64,000 nucleotides of DNA, from NCBI GenBank assembly GCA_920105625.2, contig OV050030.1:31924516-31988515 (forward strand), given 5' to 3'. Of this stretch, positions 1-11,364 are shown in pieces (positions within the stretch are counted from its first letter, which is position 1; each line of letters opens with the position of its first letter). The position numbers and the translations under genes were made by a program. Source of the DNA: Clusia tigrina (lineage: Eukaryota; Arthropoda; Insecta; Diptera; Clusiidae). Below the pieces are notes generated by a model. The model was given only the letters and a program-made list of their open reading frames with translations. It ran no database searches and was not told the origin of the DNA.

Positions 1-639
1 TTTTTGTGCTCTGCTTTTAGTCAATTGCTCACAGAAAACTGCCATCTGCATATAACTACATAAACTATAATGCTTTTCTTTGTTCTCTTATATGGTCCAA
101 TGGTTCTAAGACTGACCACCCAGCTACACCTTCACGGTATTGGGTTTGTACAATATTTACCATGACTACACAATACTCTGATAGCTAAGGTACCTGCCTC
201 ATTTTCCTTCCTCTCATTCACTGTTTACCAGTCTTAATCTATTTGTTAACCCAACACATTTCCACACACTGAATTTATTTTGGTTTTCAGTCGACCATAT
301 TCTTTTTTAACCACACTTGAAAAAGGTATTTATAGCAGAATTCTTCTGCAAATAGCCATCAGTTTTTCAAAATATCTGTGAGCAATCCAAGAGCTGCCTA
401 CGGAGCAGATATGAAGAGTCCAAGGAATATTGGGGACTGAAAGAATGAATAGTGTGGTATTCAGTTTTATTCTAAATTGTATATGAACTGGTACTTTGTA
501 TTTTAACTTTATATTTAATGTTTATTATTTAAATTTATATTTTATGATTTATTTAATTGATGTATTAAATTAATCACAAATCTTAAATTATACATATTCT
601 TTATATATATGTGTGTTTATCTATCAAAGCATCCCAAAA
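1..639. other. AT-rich stretch without a recognisable gene
   Basis: No open frame, repeat family or RNA gene is recognisable here. The last 100 bases lead into the jockey-type gag remnant that follows, and the true 5' end of that element could lie anywhere in this part. Confidence 0.5.
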
Positions 640-1332
640 ACAAGCCAAACTCGACAAATTTTGGCTAAGTGTCCCAACCTTACAGAAAATAGGTTTTCTT
701 CCCTAGAAATTGAAGAATATGATAAAGGTCCTTAAGCCCCAATTAAAAGCTCCCAAGACCCCACCAATATTTGTTGACAAAGTCAGCAACATTACTCCTC
801 TAATGAAGATTCTAACGGAAACAGCTCCTAGTTCTTATGATTTAACACTCATAAGTAATTAGCATGTAAAAATACAAACATCGACTCCTGAAGTCTACAA
901 AACAATAATAAACTAACTAGAGCAAAAAATTCCGAATTCTTCACCTATAAATCAACACAGGAAAGAAGCTTTAGGGTGATGGTCAAAAACATGCACTCGT
1001 CTATAAGCACTGAGGAATTTGCTGAATCACTACTAGGACTCGGCCACACTGCCGTGAACATCTGCAATATTAAACAAAGAAAAACCCAAAAACCAGTTCA
1101 AATGTTGATTGCTGAGCTAAAAGCGAACCCAAACAACAAGGATATTTACGGAGTCAATTACCTCTTCAATACGAAAATTGTATTTGAGTCACCTCGTCCA
1201 AATCGCGAAATCCCTCAATGCGCTAACTGCCAACAGTATGGTCACACAAAAATCTACTTCCGCAGAAAACCCGTCTGCAGTAAATGCACTGGATCTCACT
1301 CGTCTGCAGATTGCTCGATCGAAAATCATATA
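640..1332 (+). pseudogene. Jockey-type LINE gag (ORF1) remnant with zinc knuckles
   Basis: This is a broken copy of the nucleic-acid-binding ORF1 protein of a jockey-clade non-LTR retrotransposon. An N-terminal part can be read from about 650 (DKFWLS...) and from about 755 (PPIFVDKVSNITPL), with in-frame stops near 860 and 915. A frame change near 940 leads into the open part at 976-1350. That part carries the PRE_C2HC-like region and two CCHC-type knuckles, CANCQQYGHT...YF and CSKCTGSHSSADC. The fourth metal ligand of the first knuckle, expected as Cys, is Phe here. With stops, a frameshift and a lost ligand the copy is dead. A fragment of the same element's ORF2 follows directly. I am sure of the LINE origin and fairly sure of the jockey clade. 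Confidence 0.8.
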
Positions 1333-1340
1333 CATTTGCA

Positions 1341-1578
1341 CGATATTTAAAAAGAGTGTTTACTGTACATGAAATCGAACCTTCTCCAATAACTGCAGAA
1401 AGAGTAAGAGAAACCTTGGGACACATCTACCAGATGGACCTGCCCATACAAAAATTTTCAAAAGGGGAAGTCAAGGAAGCGATCAAAAAGCTTAAAGCAA
1501 AGAAAGCCCATAATACGATATAAACAACTTCCAGAAGAGGGATGCATTTTCCTGACTTCTATATACAACGCTGTTTTT
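1341..1578 (+). pseudogene. Jockey-type reverse transcriptase fragment, 5' part
   Basis: The frame starting near 1341 reads like the linker and first reverse-transcriptase block of jockey ORF2, including YQMDLPIQKFSKGEVKEAI followed by KKLKAKKAHNT. After a short break it resumes as LPEEGCIFLTSIYNAVF up to about 1578. The endonuclease domain expected between gag and this block is missing, so the element was internally deleted before or after insertion. The frame is then cut by a DINE-like repeat and continues at about 1867. Confidence 0.75.
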
Positions 1579-1866
1579 ATGCCCTTTACCTTTAAAAAAG
1601 GTTAATAGGGTATACGAACTTAGTGATTTTGAGAGCGTTGCAATTTCAAGAAGGAGGCGTGGTATGTATGGACATATATATACAGATATGATCAGAGCCA
1701 CTTTCTAAGCAATTTTTATTTTGTATGTCCGTCTGTCCGTCTGTGGCCACTTTTTCTCTACACCGTTAGAGCTATCTTCATGACAAAATTTGCAAAAATA
1801 TAGTCTGGACAAAGATGGACAAAGAAGAACCAGATTGCTATATGGGCCGATTTGGCCAAAGACTTC
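1578..1866 (+). mobile_element. DINE-1/INE-1-like (Helentron-type) repeat, copy 1
   Basis: The segment starts with a small hairpin (CCCTTTACCTTT with AAAGGTTAATAGGG) and contains the run GTCCGTCTGTCCGTCTG. Both resemble the TATACCCTT start and internal CCGTCTGTCCG motif of dipteran DINE-1/INE-1 elements. It aligns over its whole length with 6350-6627 of this window. It interrupts a jockey reverse-transcriptase reading frame that continues on both sides. The repeat relationship is certain; the family name rests on motif resemblance. Confidence 0.6.
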
Positions 1867-1975
1867 AGACTTCTTTACTCGTTTTATCTGGTCTTGTTCC
1901 CCTCAATGGAAAGTGGCTCAAGTAAAAATAATCCTTAAGCCCGGAAAAAGTCCAGACCAAGTTGAGGCATAGGAA
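1867..1975 (+). pseudogene. Jockey-type reverse transcriptase fragment, continuation
   Basis: Directly after the inserted repeat the frame reads FTRFIWSCSPQWKVAQVKI and then ILKPGKSPDQVEA. This is the reverse-transcriptase block (QWKVA...ILKPGK) that should follow the fragment ending at 1578. Nothing later in the jockey RT, including the catalytic YADD region, is present. Sequence from an RNase H-bearing LINE begins within about 30 bases. Confidence 0.75.
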
Positions 1976-1997
1976 AGGAAAGGTTTAACTGAGACGT

Positions 1998-2790
1998 ATA
2001 AAATTAGAGAAAACTCCCTCTTATGGTATACTGACGGTTCTAAGACAATGGACGGAACTGGGGCAGGAGTATTTGGGCCTAGAACCAACTACTGGGAACC
2101 AATGGGCTCTTTCCCAAGCATTTTTCAAGCGGAGATTCACGCGACTGAAAGATGTGCCCAAATCAACATTGACAGGAAGTATCGGGGGAAAGACATCACT
2201 CAAAAGTCTGAGCTCACCCTTAGTGAGGTCTAAACTTGTATGGAACTGTATTGGGAAACTGAACTCCCTAGACAATATGAACAAGTTATGTCTAATGTGG
2301 GTACCAGGCCACATTGGAGTAGAGGGAAATGAGATGACTGATAGAAGGGCTAGATAGGCTGCGGACTCTCCTTTTAACGGCCCTGAACCTTCTGTGAACG
2401 ATCCTCCAATACCATTGGAGGTCTGCTGAAGAAGTGTACAGATGCAAATAGAAGTCAAACCTGGAAAACTATTCCGGGTCCACAGTCCAAAGTTCTTCTG
2501 GGAGATTTTAATCATAAAAGAGCTAAGGAGTTCATAAATATGCGTCGGAGTAAATTAAGAATCATCACAGGCATTTTAAGCTGACACTGTAGACTGAACT
2601 ACCATATGAAGTTGGGTATATCTTCAGATGGCATCTGTCGATTCTGTGGAGAAACTGACGAAACCTCATTGCACCTGAGCACAGACTGCACGATCTCTGA
2701 ACTTGATTCTTCCAAAATATTTGAATTCTTGTCGGAAATTAACTTGACAGAAGATCTGTAGATCAGACTATCCTCAACTTTCAAATAAAT
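1998..2790 (+). pseudogene. LINE ORF2 C-terminal remnant: RNase H and zinc-finger tail
   Basis: The first frame (from about 1998) carries the start of an RNase H domain, WYTDGSK...GAGVFGPR...FQAEIHATERC. A frameshift near 2200 leads to the second half, LCLMWVPGHIGVEGNEMTD. After further breaks a third frame (about 2490-2785) shows the usual C-terminal finger, CRFCGETDETSLHLSTDC. Jockey elements lack RNase H, so this belongs to another lineage (I/LOA-like). Its wording, such as FGPR and FQAEIHA, is close to the larger remnant at 16690-18965. Several frameshifts and stops make it non-functional. Confidence 0.8.
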
Positions 2791-4202
2791 AGGGGCATCA
2801 CAATAGATCTTTCAGGTCGCGATGCACAAGACCCTTAAATAAATCTATCTAATAAATCTATGGGCTTCAGTTTAAAAGCTTCTTCTTTGTGGTTTTATCA
2901 GTCAACTAAGCTTTAAAAATTTATCGTTAATATTGAGCTATAACTGTGAAACTTCATATGCACCAGATAAATAATTGTGCTATAAATCAATATTTGAGTT
3001 ATGTTTGGTTCCGCGTTTTATATATGTAAAACTTTACACTTCCAATGTCATCTTGGACGGATATCCTTGAATTCTTATTATTTAACTTATTTAATCAAAG
3101 ACTGGACTGTCTATGCTAACCATAAAACTGTCAGAATCCTTTCTTTGAAATCCTTCAGTTATAATACTAAGTGGCTTAATAGTTGGAATATTCTCTCTTT
3201 CTTTGGAACATATCTTTTTCAGCAATAAAAGTATATAAATAAAAACTGTTATAAGTGTATATGTCACTATATTTCATATAAGTAGTAGCTTAGTAGCTTC
3301 AGATTTAGAATAAGTAAATTAATCTTAACCCCCCACCGCAAGACAGTCTAAGGCCATCGAAGCTAATGCTGCGACCTTCTGTTGATTATAATTTGGAATT
3401 GTAAGTTAACTTAATATAATTAAATAAATATGTTGAATATCAATTTGTTCACAGTCTGAAACAGGAGTCACCCTTTGGAGTAATTGTTATTAAAAATCAT
3501 TGTGAGCTTAAGCCACAACATGCTCGAACCTTCTTCATTGCAACAAAATATAGAAGCGATATTTTATGGTATTTTGGTTTTTAGATATAATTTTACAAAC
3601 TAGAAGTAAGAATAAATCATTTTGCACTCCTACTAATCTAATCTTTAATTTTTCAATATAAATACTTACTGTGTGGCACATTTCATAGTGTGGCACAGCT
3701 TGCTCTCATGGACGTTGTTTGAGATGTGTGCAGACCCTTCTCCTGAGGAAACACATGGTTCAACTTTACGTAACATATATAAGAATACATAGTAACTTGA
3801 ATCAAGCTATAACAACAGAGAAATCAGTTTGACAAATGTTGAGCTCTAACAACCTGGAACATGGTCTCGAAATATTTTTTTCTATTACTAGTTCTCTACG
3901 ATTCGAAGCCCAAAGTTTTATTTAATTCATTGTATCTAACTAATTTTATCGGTTTACTCTATATTGGTTTCTAATTGCCACTTTGAATAATTGTCTCTAT
4001 AAATATATATGGGTATCAGTGCTATTCCTAGAACTTTCAATACAGACGAGGTGACTGAACCAAAAAATGATCCCATGAAGATCATAAAATAATTGATAAT
4101 TCTATTTTCAAAATTATCATCAATAGATTAAGCATAATAACGATGAACGATAGAGTATTTTCGTTAATTGGTCGGAATCAACGAAATGTATAATTTCGTG
4201 TG
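2791..4202. other. AT-rich spacer, nothing recognised
   Basis: Only short AT-rich open frames occur (the longest, at 3001-3228, encodes 75 residues with no recognisable motif). I see no repeat family, splice-framed exon or RNA gene. Confidence 0.45.
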
Positions 4203-4433
4203 CTAATTAAGCAATATAAATAAAAAGTCCTGTCTCCGACTTAAGTGACACTTGAACAATATAGGGTACTCATGATCGTATGGAATTTTTTGAAAGTGGG
4301 ATACTGATTTTGGTTGCGGTAAAAAACTACCGCTGACTCCGAATGCCCAGGAAGCCCAAATGAGGTTGCCAATCCATGTTATGGCGATGACAGATCGCAT
4401 TGTTCGGATAGAGGTTGCTGAGTTTGTAGGCAA
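4203..4433 (-). other. Possible exon fragment with a receptor-like membrane segment
   Basis: On the minus strand a pyrimidine-poor but usable acceptor (taccatcag) precedes an open frame of about 76 codons. Its start, TNSATSIRTMRSVIAITWIG, faintly resembles the end of intracellular loop 2 and TM4 of peptide G-protein-coupled receptors of the allatostatin-A type, where SxxIRT is followed by a hydrophobic stretch with a Trp. The rest of the frame shows no receptor features and ends in a stop. The base composition is richer in G+C than the flanks. It could equally be a chance frame or a decayed exon, and I have no second exon to support it. Confidence 0.15.
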
Positions 4434-4491
4434 CTGATGGTAAATTCAAACGAATTGAATTACGATTTTTGAATTTCGTCCTCACTCACCA

Positions 4492-5395
4492 TATTCTACA
4501 GAATTAGCGCTGCTGCGATTCTTTCCTTTTTCTAAATTTAGCGAAAAGCTTCGCTGGAAAAAGTTTTAGTTCTGGTGATAAGGTTATCGATGGAACGATT
4601 ACCTGGTGTGAAGGGTGGGAGCTATTCTTACTTGGTAGGAATAAAAAATTTGAAAAATTTTGGCTGCGATGGATATGGCTTTTAGTGGGTAGGAATGTCA
4701 CACTATTGGTGTCGCAATACGGCCAGTGTCTTGTTAAAGTTTTCCACCTCCATCCCAAGATAACAAAAATAAAATATAATAATATATGTCAAAAAACTCC
4801 TTCCTCTCATATACTACTGACTTGTCATACTGCTCTGGTACCATCTGCAGGATTGTTATACGTCAATGAAATATTGCTGTTGGGTAAACTATGGGTCAGC
4901 GGATAGTCAACATAGTAATATCGTTGACAAAAGTGGAGTATATTCTACAGAATTAGCGCTGCTGCGATTCTTTCCTTTTTCTAAATTTAGCGAAAAGCTT
5001 CGCTGGAAAAAGTTTTAGTTCTGGTGATAAGGTTATCGATGGAACGATTACCTGGTGTGAAGGGTGGGAGCTATTCTTACTTGGTAGGAATAAAAAATTT
5101 GAAAAATTTTGGCTGAGATGGATATGGCTTTTAGTGGGTAGGAATGTCACACTATTGGTGTCGCAATACGGCCAGTGTCTTGTTAAAGTTTTCCACCTCC
5201 ATCCCAAGATAACAAAAATAAAATATAATAATATATGTCAAAAAACTCCTTCCTCTCATATACTACTGACTTGTCATACTGCTCTGGTACCATAGGCAGG
5301 ATTGTTATACGTCAATGAAATATTGCTGTTGGGTAAACTATGGGTCAGCGGATAGTCAACAAAGTAATAGTAATATCGTTGACAAAAGTGGAGTA
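4492..5395. repeat. Tandem direct duplication, 449 bp + 455 bp, nearly identical
   Basis: Unit 1 is 4492-4940 and unit 2 is 4941-5395. They start with the same TATTCTACAGAATTAGCGC and end with GACAAAAGTGGAGTA. By eye they differ at one base near 4671/5120 (gcgat/gagat), at three or four bases near 4845/5294 (ccatctgcagg/ccataggcagg), at one base near the end, and by six extra bases (a TAATAG-like unit) in unit 2. Each unit contains an 84-codon minus-strand open frame differing by one residue (Arg/Leu), which I do not recognise as any protein. The near-identity implies a recent duplication or an assembly artefact. Confidence 0.95.
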
Positions 5396-6345
5396 GGGAA
5401 TTGTAACTGACTACTAACCAACTGGTCACATATGCATTTTTCGAAGCATTATATTTGCCAATAATTTTACTTATAACCTCTAAGCTACTTCAGAAAAATG
5501 CCAGTATAATTTCATTTCTTAAAGGTGCTCGATACTTTCTTTTAGTAAGTATTAAACTTTCCTATTCCCAAAGTCTATTACCATCTTGTCTTTTGGCCAC
5601 AGCAATAGCTCTGATATTTTGATTCGTAATCTTTAGAAATTTTGATTACTAGATAAACTTGTAATATACATTTTGTGTGACCAGATTAGGGTGTTTATAA
5701 AAACTGCTTTAGTTACTTTACTTCTTTCTACTTCTACTGAAGGTTATAGATTTAATAAATTTTACTTCAGAAGTGTTATTATCGAATAACTCAAAGACCT
5801 TGAAATTGGCAAGTATTTAACATACTTCCATTCAGGGGAGCCAGCATGAATCGTCAACTTTGTATAGAGAATTCATTTTACACAAATAGGGAGTAGTAGG
5901 AATAAAATCCTTATTATAGATTGCGGTGATTTGAAAAGTAGTACAATAATAATTTGGCTAGTGAAAGATTCGATTCTTATGTCGTTATTGTCAATCATGC
6001 TTGCACATATTAGAAGTCCCATAGATCTTGGCAAGCTGTTTCAAGTAATCCAACGACTAGAGCACAGAGAATGGCAGTATGTAGAGTTCTGGAATGAAAA
6101 TAACAAGGAACGTTTTTCTACACAATTTTTCTCTTTTTAGAAACAATCGATTTACCTCCACAAATTTTCCTAAAACTTTCCCTGAAGCTGTTTAAAACAG
6201 AGATAATTGTTTCAGATATCATAATTGTGCATGGTGGTGCATGATCACTTATTACTTATAGCATTGCTTACAGTCGAAATGCAGCAATAATGGAATTTGG
6301 CCTGAGATTTTTATTGTGATGCTCCGAGATCCTAATACTGCCTTT
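5396..6345. other. Spacer, nothing recognised
   Basis: The only open frame of note (5931-6140, 69 codons) has no recognisable domain and AT-biased codons. I see no repeat other than the DINE-like element that starts at the right border. Confidence 0.4.
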
Positions 6346-7090
6346 TTATACCCTTTACCTTTAAAGAAGGTAAAAAGGTTATACTAATTTTGTGCTTTTG
6401 AGAGGGGTTGCAATTTCAAGAAGGAGGCGTGGTGGGTATGGACATATATATACAGATATGATCAGAATCACTTACTAAGAAATTTTTATTTTGTCCGTCA
6501 GTCTGTCCGTCTGTGGCCAATTTTTCTACACCGTTAGAGCTATCTTAATGAAATTTAGCAGAACTTTTGTCTGGACAAAGATACAGAACCAGATTGCTAT
6601 ATGGGTCGATTTGGACAAAGACTACGCCTACCTCTCATATAAGGACGTTTTTTCACCTTTTTTAAAATGACTGTAACTTCGGTCCGATTGATGGAATCGT
6701 GACACAATTTGGAAATTATGTAGATGTGATCCCCACTAAAAACTATTAGAGATTTATGGACGAATTTGAACGTGGAGCAACATATGGACATTATAAATCT
6801 ATCTGCAAATGAGGTTGATCAGAGAAAGGACACGTCCACTTTTGATATAAGTAACTTTGGGGTCTACAAATAAAATTGGCAGATATGTACATAGGGTATA
6901 TAAAAGTATGTGTGCATGGGGATCATAATACTACTGCCATGCCCACAATTAACCAGAAATCATTACTAGGTTCCTATTGAAGATTTATCAGCGAAAGTTC
7001 ACAGGGAGGGTGTAGGTACTAACAATAAAGACCACAATAAAACGGGCGGTTTATTTTGACAGCCACGCCCACTATTGACATATTTTTATA
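6346..7090 (+). mobile_element. DINE-1/INE-1-like repeat, copy 2 (longer)
   Basis: The copy begins at TACCCTTTACCTTTAAAG with a terminal hairpin (CCTTTACCTT pairing with AAGGTAAAAAGG). It shares AGGAGGCGTGGT, ACATATATATACAGATATG and the CCGTCTGTCCGTCTG run with copy 1 at 1578-1866. Similarity to copy 1 stops near 6627, but this copy goes on with GC-poor sequence containing GCCACGCCCACTATTG near 7064-7079, a phrase typical of such dipteran repeats. The right border is uncertain. It encodes no protein and would be non-autonomous. Confidence 0.55.
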
Positions 7091-10000
7091 ATACAATATT
7101 TTTGAGCGAAATTATATATTAGTACGTATACATTTCATAGCCATACACAAGAATTGGGGTCGACCAGATAAAGGCTCCCTCTATTATAATCAACTCAAAG
7201 TACACTACGGAAGATATGCTTTTTTTTGACGATTTATGAAGAAAGCATCCCCATTGTTGAACTCGCCCGCATAAGGCTTATATCATCTTTCACTACTGTA
7301 CCTCCGACGAAAACGAAACTAAATAGCCCTAGAGGAATGAGGGATGCTAATGGACATTATTGGTATAGCAACTCAGCTAATGCCGCTCCCCACTATTTTT
7401 TACCCGCGACTGCATAAAATAATCATACAACAATACCAAATCATTCAAAGGATGTCATTCCAATAACAGCAGGATCAATATCAAAAGACATGACGTAGTA
7501 AAAAGTCCAACTGCTATTTCGGTATATTTTTCATTTCACAACCTTTGAGACTGTGTTTTGATTAGTAGTTGTCTTTGATTCACCCTTTCACTTGCTTGTA
7601 AAGAGAATGGAAGAGTCCTTCAATACACGTTACTGAAAGCGTTGTAGCAGCTCTGCCCCAAGGACGAATATTTTCATTAAAAAAAGTTTGAGCTAGGAAA
7701 TGCGAAACTGAACTCCTGCAAATTTTCCCTGCAATAACGGCCAACATTCACTTTAAGAGTTGGCATATTGCATAAAAATCGAATCGATATTACAGCAATC
7801 AAAATTGCAATGCATGCTAAACGGAAACACCACCGCATCCTTTTTGGCACAACTTTCTGAAATTCGGAAGACAAACGACAACGATGTCAACAATGAGAAT
7901 GGATGAGGGAAGCCAACGACGTTGCAATTTCAAAATGATTTCATTTCGGGGTATAACATGCAATCAACGCAGCAATACAAACTGAACTAAAAGGGAGACG
8001 CACTGGAATAACAACAGCAACAACAACAACTGCAACCACCACTACTAATGCTATGCTACTTACAAAAACTATTGCCACTACTGCAACAGCAGCAAAACAA
8101 CAATAGTGCCAGCAACACAAGCAGTACGGGTTATCCACTGAATGAAGCTGAGCTCTCCCCAACCTCACACCTACAGCACACACACATATCCATACACATA
8201 CAGATGCACGCCCTCATATATATATAGACACACATATATCAAATGTCGGTAAAGTTGTCTGCCATAAGAAGTGGCACAAACGAATTGCATGCAACATTTA
8301 TGCACAAAAAATGTCTCTTTCGTTGCAAGGTCTGGGGTGAACAGATGTTTCTTAGCGGGCGTTTGTACTGGATTTCTGAAGCATAGTGCATAATGATGGA
8401 GAGATAGCAATGATCTTAAAAAATCGGTAAAATCAGCAGCAATTTAATATACTCTGATTGTGATTTTAGTTTATCTTTGTCATAGTTCCCGTCAAAATAG
8501 CTTTTAAGTCACAGGGAGAATTGTTTACATTGCGGTGTGATAGTTGGACAGTTCGTATTGGGTGGAAATATACCCAAGATAAGTTTTTGCGAATTCCCTT
8601 TTTGGAAAATTTCTTTCTCAGTAGAGTTCAGAATTGCTCGAAGATCATTAAGAAAAATTACTTGGAGCCAGGAACAGTTTAGATAACAATTTATAGATCA
8701 GTACATTCAATGTGGAACCCTGGCAAAAATAGTGATTAGAAGCATTTGCAACTTTCAATAATTCCCATGTAAACCAATCCACTTATTATATTGTCTTCAG
8801 TGGTCACTTTCGTAATACACATCTTTGACACGCTGCAAGTACACTACAACCTGCAAGCCTGTGCATTCGTTATACCCTTAAATTGCTACACTAGTCGCAA
8901 CATTTGGTCACCCCAAGCGTAATTCACTCAAATGTCAGCGTGAGATAAGCTCAGCCAGCATAGATAGAACTGCATCCCAACATGCAATCTTGAATTTCTT
9001 TGAATTGATGAACATCTTTTTTCGCACGATGCGTGGTTTATATACTCCTATATCGAGTATGCATGTGTGAGTTGGCCAGAATTGTGTGGGTGCGCGTACA
9101 GGACTCTATGAGGATATAAACAGAGATTCCGACTACTTTAGGATTTTATGGCAGCTCGCGTGTTCCTTTCGACTTTGTTGAGTAGTTGTTGTAGTTATTG
9201 TTGTTGTTGTTGTTATTGTTGGTGTTGTCAATTTTACACTTGTGTGGGTGTGTATGTATCGTAGAGCTTGGCAATTTTCATTGGCGTCTTGCAGGAAATC
9301 ACGCGGCAGCAGATTTTGTTGCAAACATTTCGAAAAGTTCAAAGTCTGTCGTTATTGACAGCGTTACGAAAATTGTTGGATGGTTGCCATGTGCCGACAC
9401 ACATACATACGCACACAAATACACATGTGTTGTACGCGTGTGTATATGGACGCAGACGGAGTGGGTGTAGATGCTAACAACACTAACACACGAAATTGCC
9501 AGCATGCTGTGGAATTTCAATTTTATTTATTCGTCTTGTATGGGGTTATTGTGGTTGCTGTTATTGCAATTGGCTTCCACCTTGTGTTTTTTTGGAATAT
9601 TTAAACCTCTGTAGCTGAGGACTCGCACCTTCCAAACGTAGTGCTGAAATATTTTAAGTTTATGCCATAGTTTAGGTGGATTATGGTTCCCAACGCACCT
9701 ACTGTAACTTCGTATTCTGCACCGCAACGGACCAACTACAGATACGCACTCATATGTGTGGGTGTGTGCACGTATATATACAAGTGTGAGTGTGTGTGTG
9801 GGCATTAGTGCTGAATTTGTTACTAATACTCGTACAACATTCGCGTTAAAAATATCGCCATTTACGTGAGTAAACTTTCTAATTGGAAATTTAGTTTGTT
9901 TTGTTGATTTTGGTAAAACTTGGCAAATATTTTATTGGGATATGAAGAGATTTTCCAACGAACATTCTCACTCTCTCTCAGCCGTTCTAGTTTGAAGCTA

Positions 10001-10740
10001 ATGTAATAACCTTCAACACATATGCGCTTATACACATTAGAAAGTAGTTGTAGAGACGTCCGGAGTGAAGGTAACTCGTACAGTCATTAAGTAATAAGAT
10101 ATTTATTCATTAGGGGTGTTCTATATTTGATCATATTCAGGTTGAACCTTTCATGGACTGTGGTGTTTGATAATGCGATGATGATGTGTTTCTTTAGAGC
10201 CACTTCTGTGACTCTCATAATTGTAGACTTTTTGAAAAATAAACATATATCTTCTCGCCTACTGAACAATATTTTCGTTCAGCGTCTAGCTACGGGCTGT
10301 CAGATCATTTCGTGGCTTAATTTTGCTAGGAGTTAGGAGATGACATTAGCGTAGATTATTTGGCTTTGGTTTGAAACTTTAGTTTACATTTTTTCAAACA
10401 TGATCGCACATTATCACAGGCAATTTGCCTGAATTGAACTGATTCCGGTTTTTTGTGATTTTCCGATTCTGACTTTTATCTAAAATGCTCATTCAACCCT
10501 TAAGACACAATCTAAGGCTCCTGATTAAAAGTTGGTAATACCGAAGGCTGTGAAAATAGAAGCTTTTGTGGTGCTCGACTTAACTTGTCATTATAATTGA
10601 GGATACACACTTTTAATATAATATTCTTTTCGCAATATATTCGTCATATTTACCATTAGAGTGTAATCGCATAGCGACATTAAATACATATGTGGCTCAT
10701 TATTGGAAAGACCGTGAGATATTGTTGCACCTCTTGGTTT
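7091..10740. other. Intergenic stretch with simple-sequence patches
   Basis: No gene is recognised. A CAA/CAG-rich patch lies at about 8010-8130, a TTG/TTA trinucleotide patch at about 9180-9235, and short CA/TG and TATA dinucleotide runs near 8160-8240, 9400-9430 and 9760-9800. The many overlapping short frames around 9200-9800 arise from these low-complexity runs. Upstream regulatory DNA or non-coding exons of the transporter gene to the right could lie here but cannot be read from the sequence. Confidence 0.45.
8010..8228 (+). repeat. CAA/CAG-rich low-complexity tract
   Basis: Trinucleotide-rich DNA reads in one frame as a Gln-rich start followed by QQQQNNNSASNTSSTGYPLN and ends in a stop at about 8228. 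This resembles fly transcription-factor linkers, but no splice site frames it convincingly and no domain is present. I regard it as simple sequence, with a small chance of being an unrecognised exon. Confidence 0.4.
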
Positions 10741-11142
10741 AAGCTAGGTTAACCTGATTTGCCTAAAGCCACGCATAGACCGAGATTGGTTCCTAGCGAT
10801 ACCAGATGGGGTCTGACTTTTATGAAGATTTCCAGTAGACATCTCGTAGGATGTCAACGCTTTTTGCGAATTTAAGCAGTGCTGACAGCTCCATTCCCGA
10901 GGTGTCTTCCAATCTCCCAAATTGTGGTATTCTAAGCATTTTAAGCGCATTTTTGATAACGCAGGACTTATACAAAAGAAATGTTCTAGAGTTTCCCTTA
11001 CTCCAACCTCCCTACATTTTCTGCTTTCGTCGTTGTCCATAATTCCTACCTTGTGTGCATGTGCCGCCAGTAAATTGTGGCCTGTAATTTTACCTATGAT
11101 AGTTCTGCAGTCTTTTCGTGAGAGCGCGAGTATAAATCTCAT
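10741..11142 (-). pseudogene. LINE ORF2 C-terminus (RNase H-type LINE, finger region)
   Basis: The minus-strand frame reads LSRKDCRTIIGKITGHNLLA...CREVGVRETLEHFFCISPALS, the C-terminal tail with a CxxC...H...C finger found after RNase H in I/LOA-like LINEs. One ligand pair is altered (RKCREVG where RKCGE is usual). Only the last 130 or so codons are present, as expected for a 5'-truncated insertion. The 3' end of the element faces left, ending near a TTAGGTTAACCT-like tail at about 10741. The same family recurs at 24413-24760. Its 5' side lies about 220 bp upstream of the transporter start codon. Confidence 0.75.
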
Positions 11143-11364
11143 TTGTTTCCTATCGTTGGCCTTACAGATAACTTTTGCAATTTTGCAGGTGTTTACACTG
11201 TGCTAACTTACTTTCACCTGCCGCTGTTGACATTATTTTTATCTAACCATACTTACCCAGACAAAATGTAATTTCTTCTTTGATATATAGTTCAAAATAA
11301 TTTGTTAAATATTTATTAAATTTGACAGAACAAGAACGAGTGTTGCAGCCCGCAAATACACAAA

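Noticed and set aside
4504..5207. 84-codon minus-strand frames in each 449-bp unit as a duplicated gene
   Set aside because: The conservation between units simply follows from near-identical DNA; no protein family, splice site or promoter is recognisable.
8010..8228. Gln/Asn/Ser-rich frame as a transcription-factor exon
   Set aside because: Simple-sequence DNA produces such frames often; a stop lies directly before it and no donor or domain was found.
9130..9805. Cluster of overlapping 70-90-codon frames on both strands
   Set aside because: They arise from TTG, CA/TG and TATA simple repeats and show no motif.
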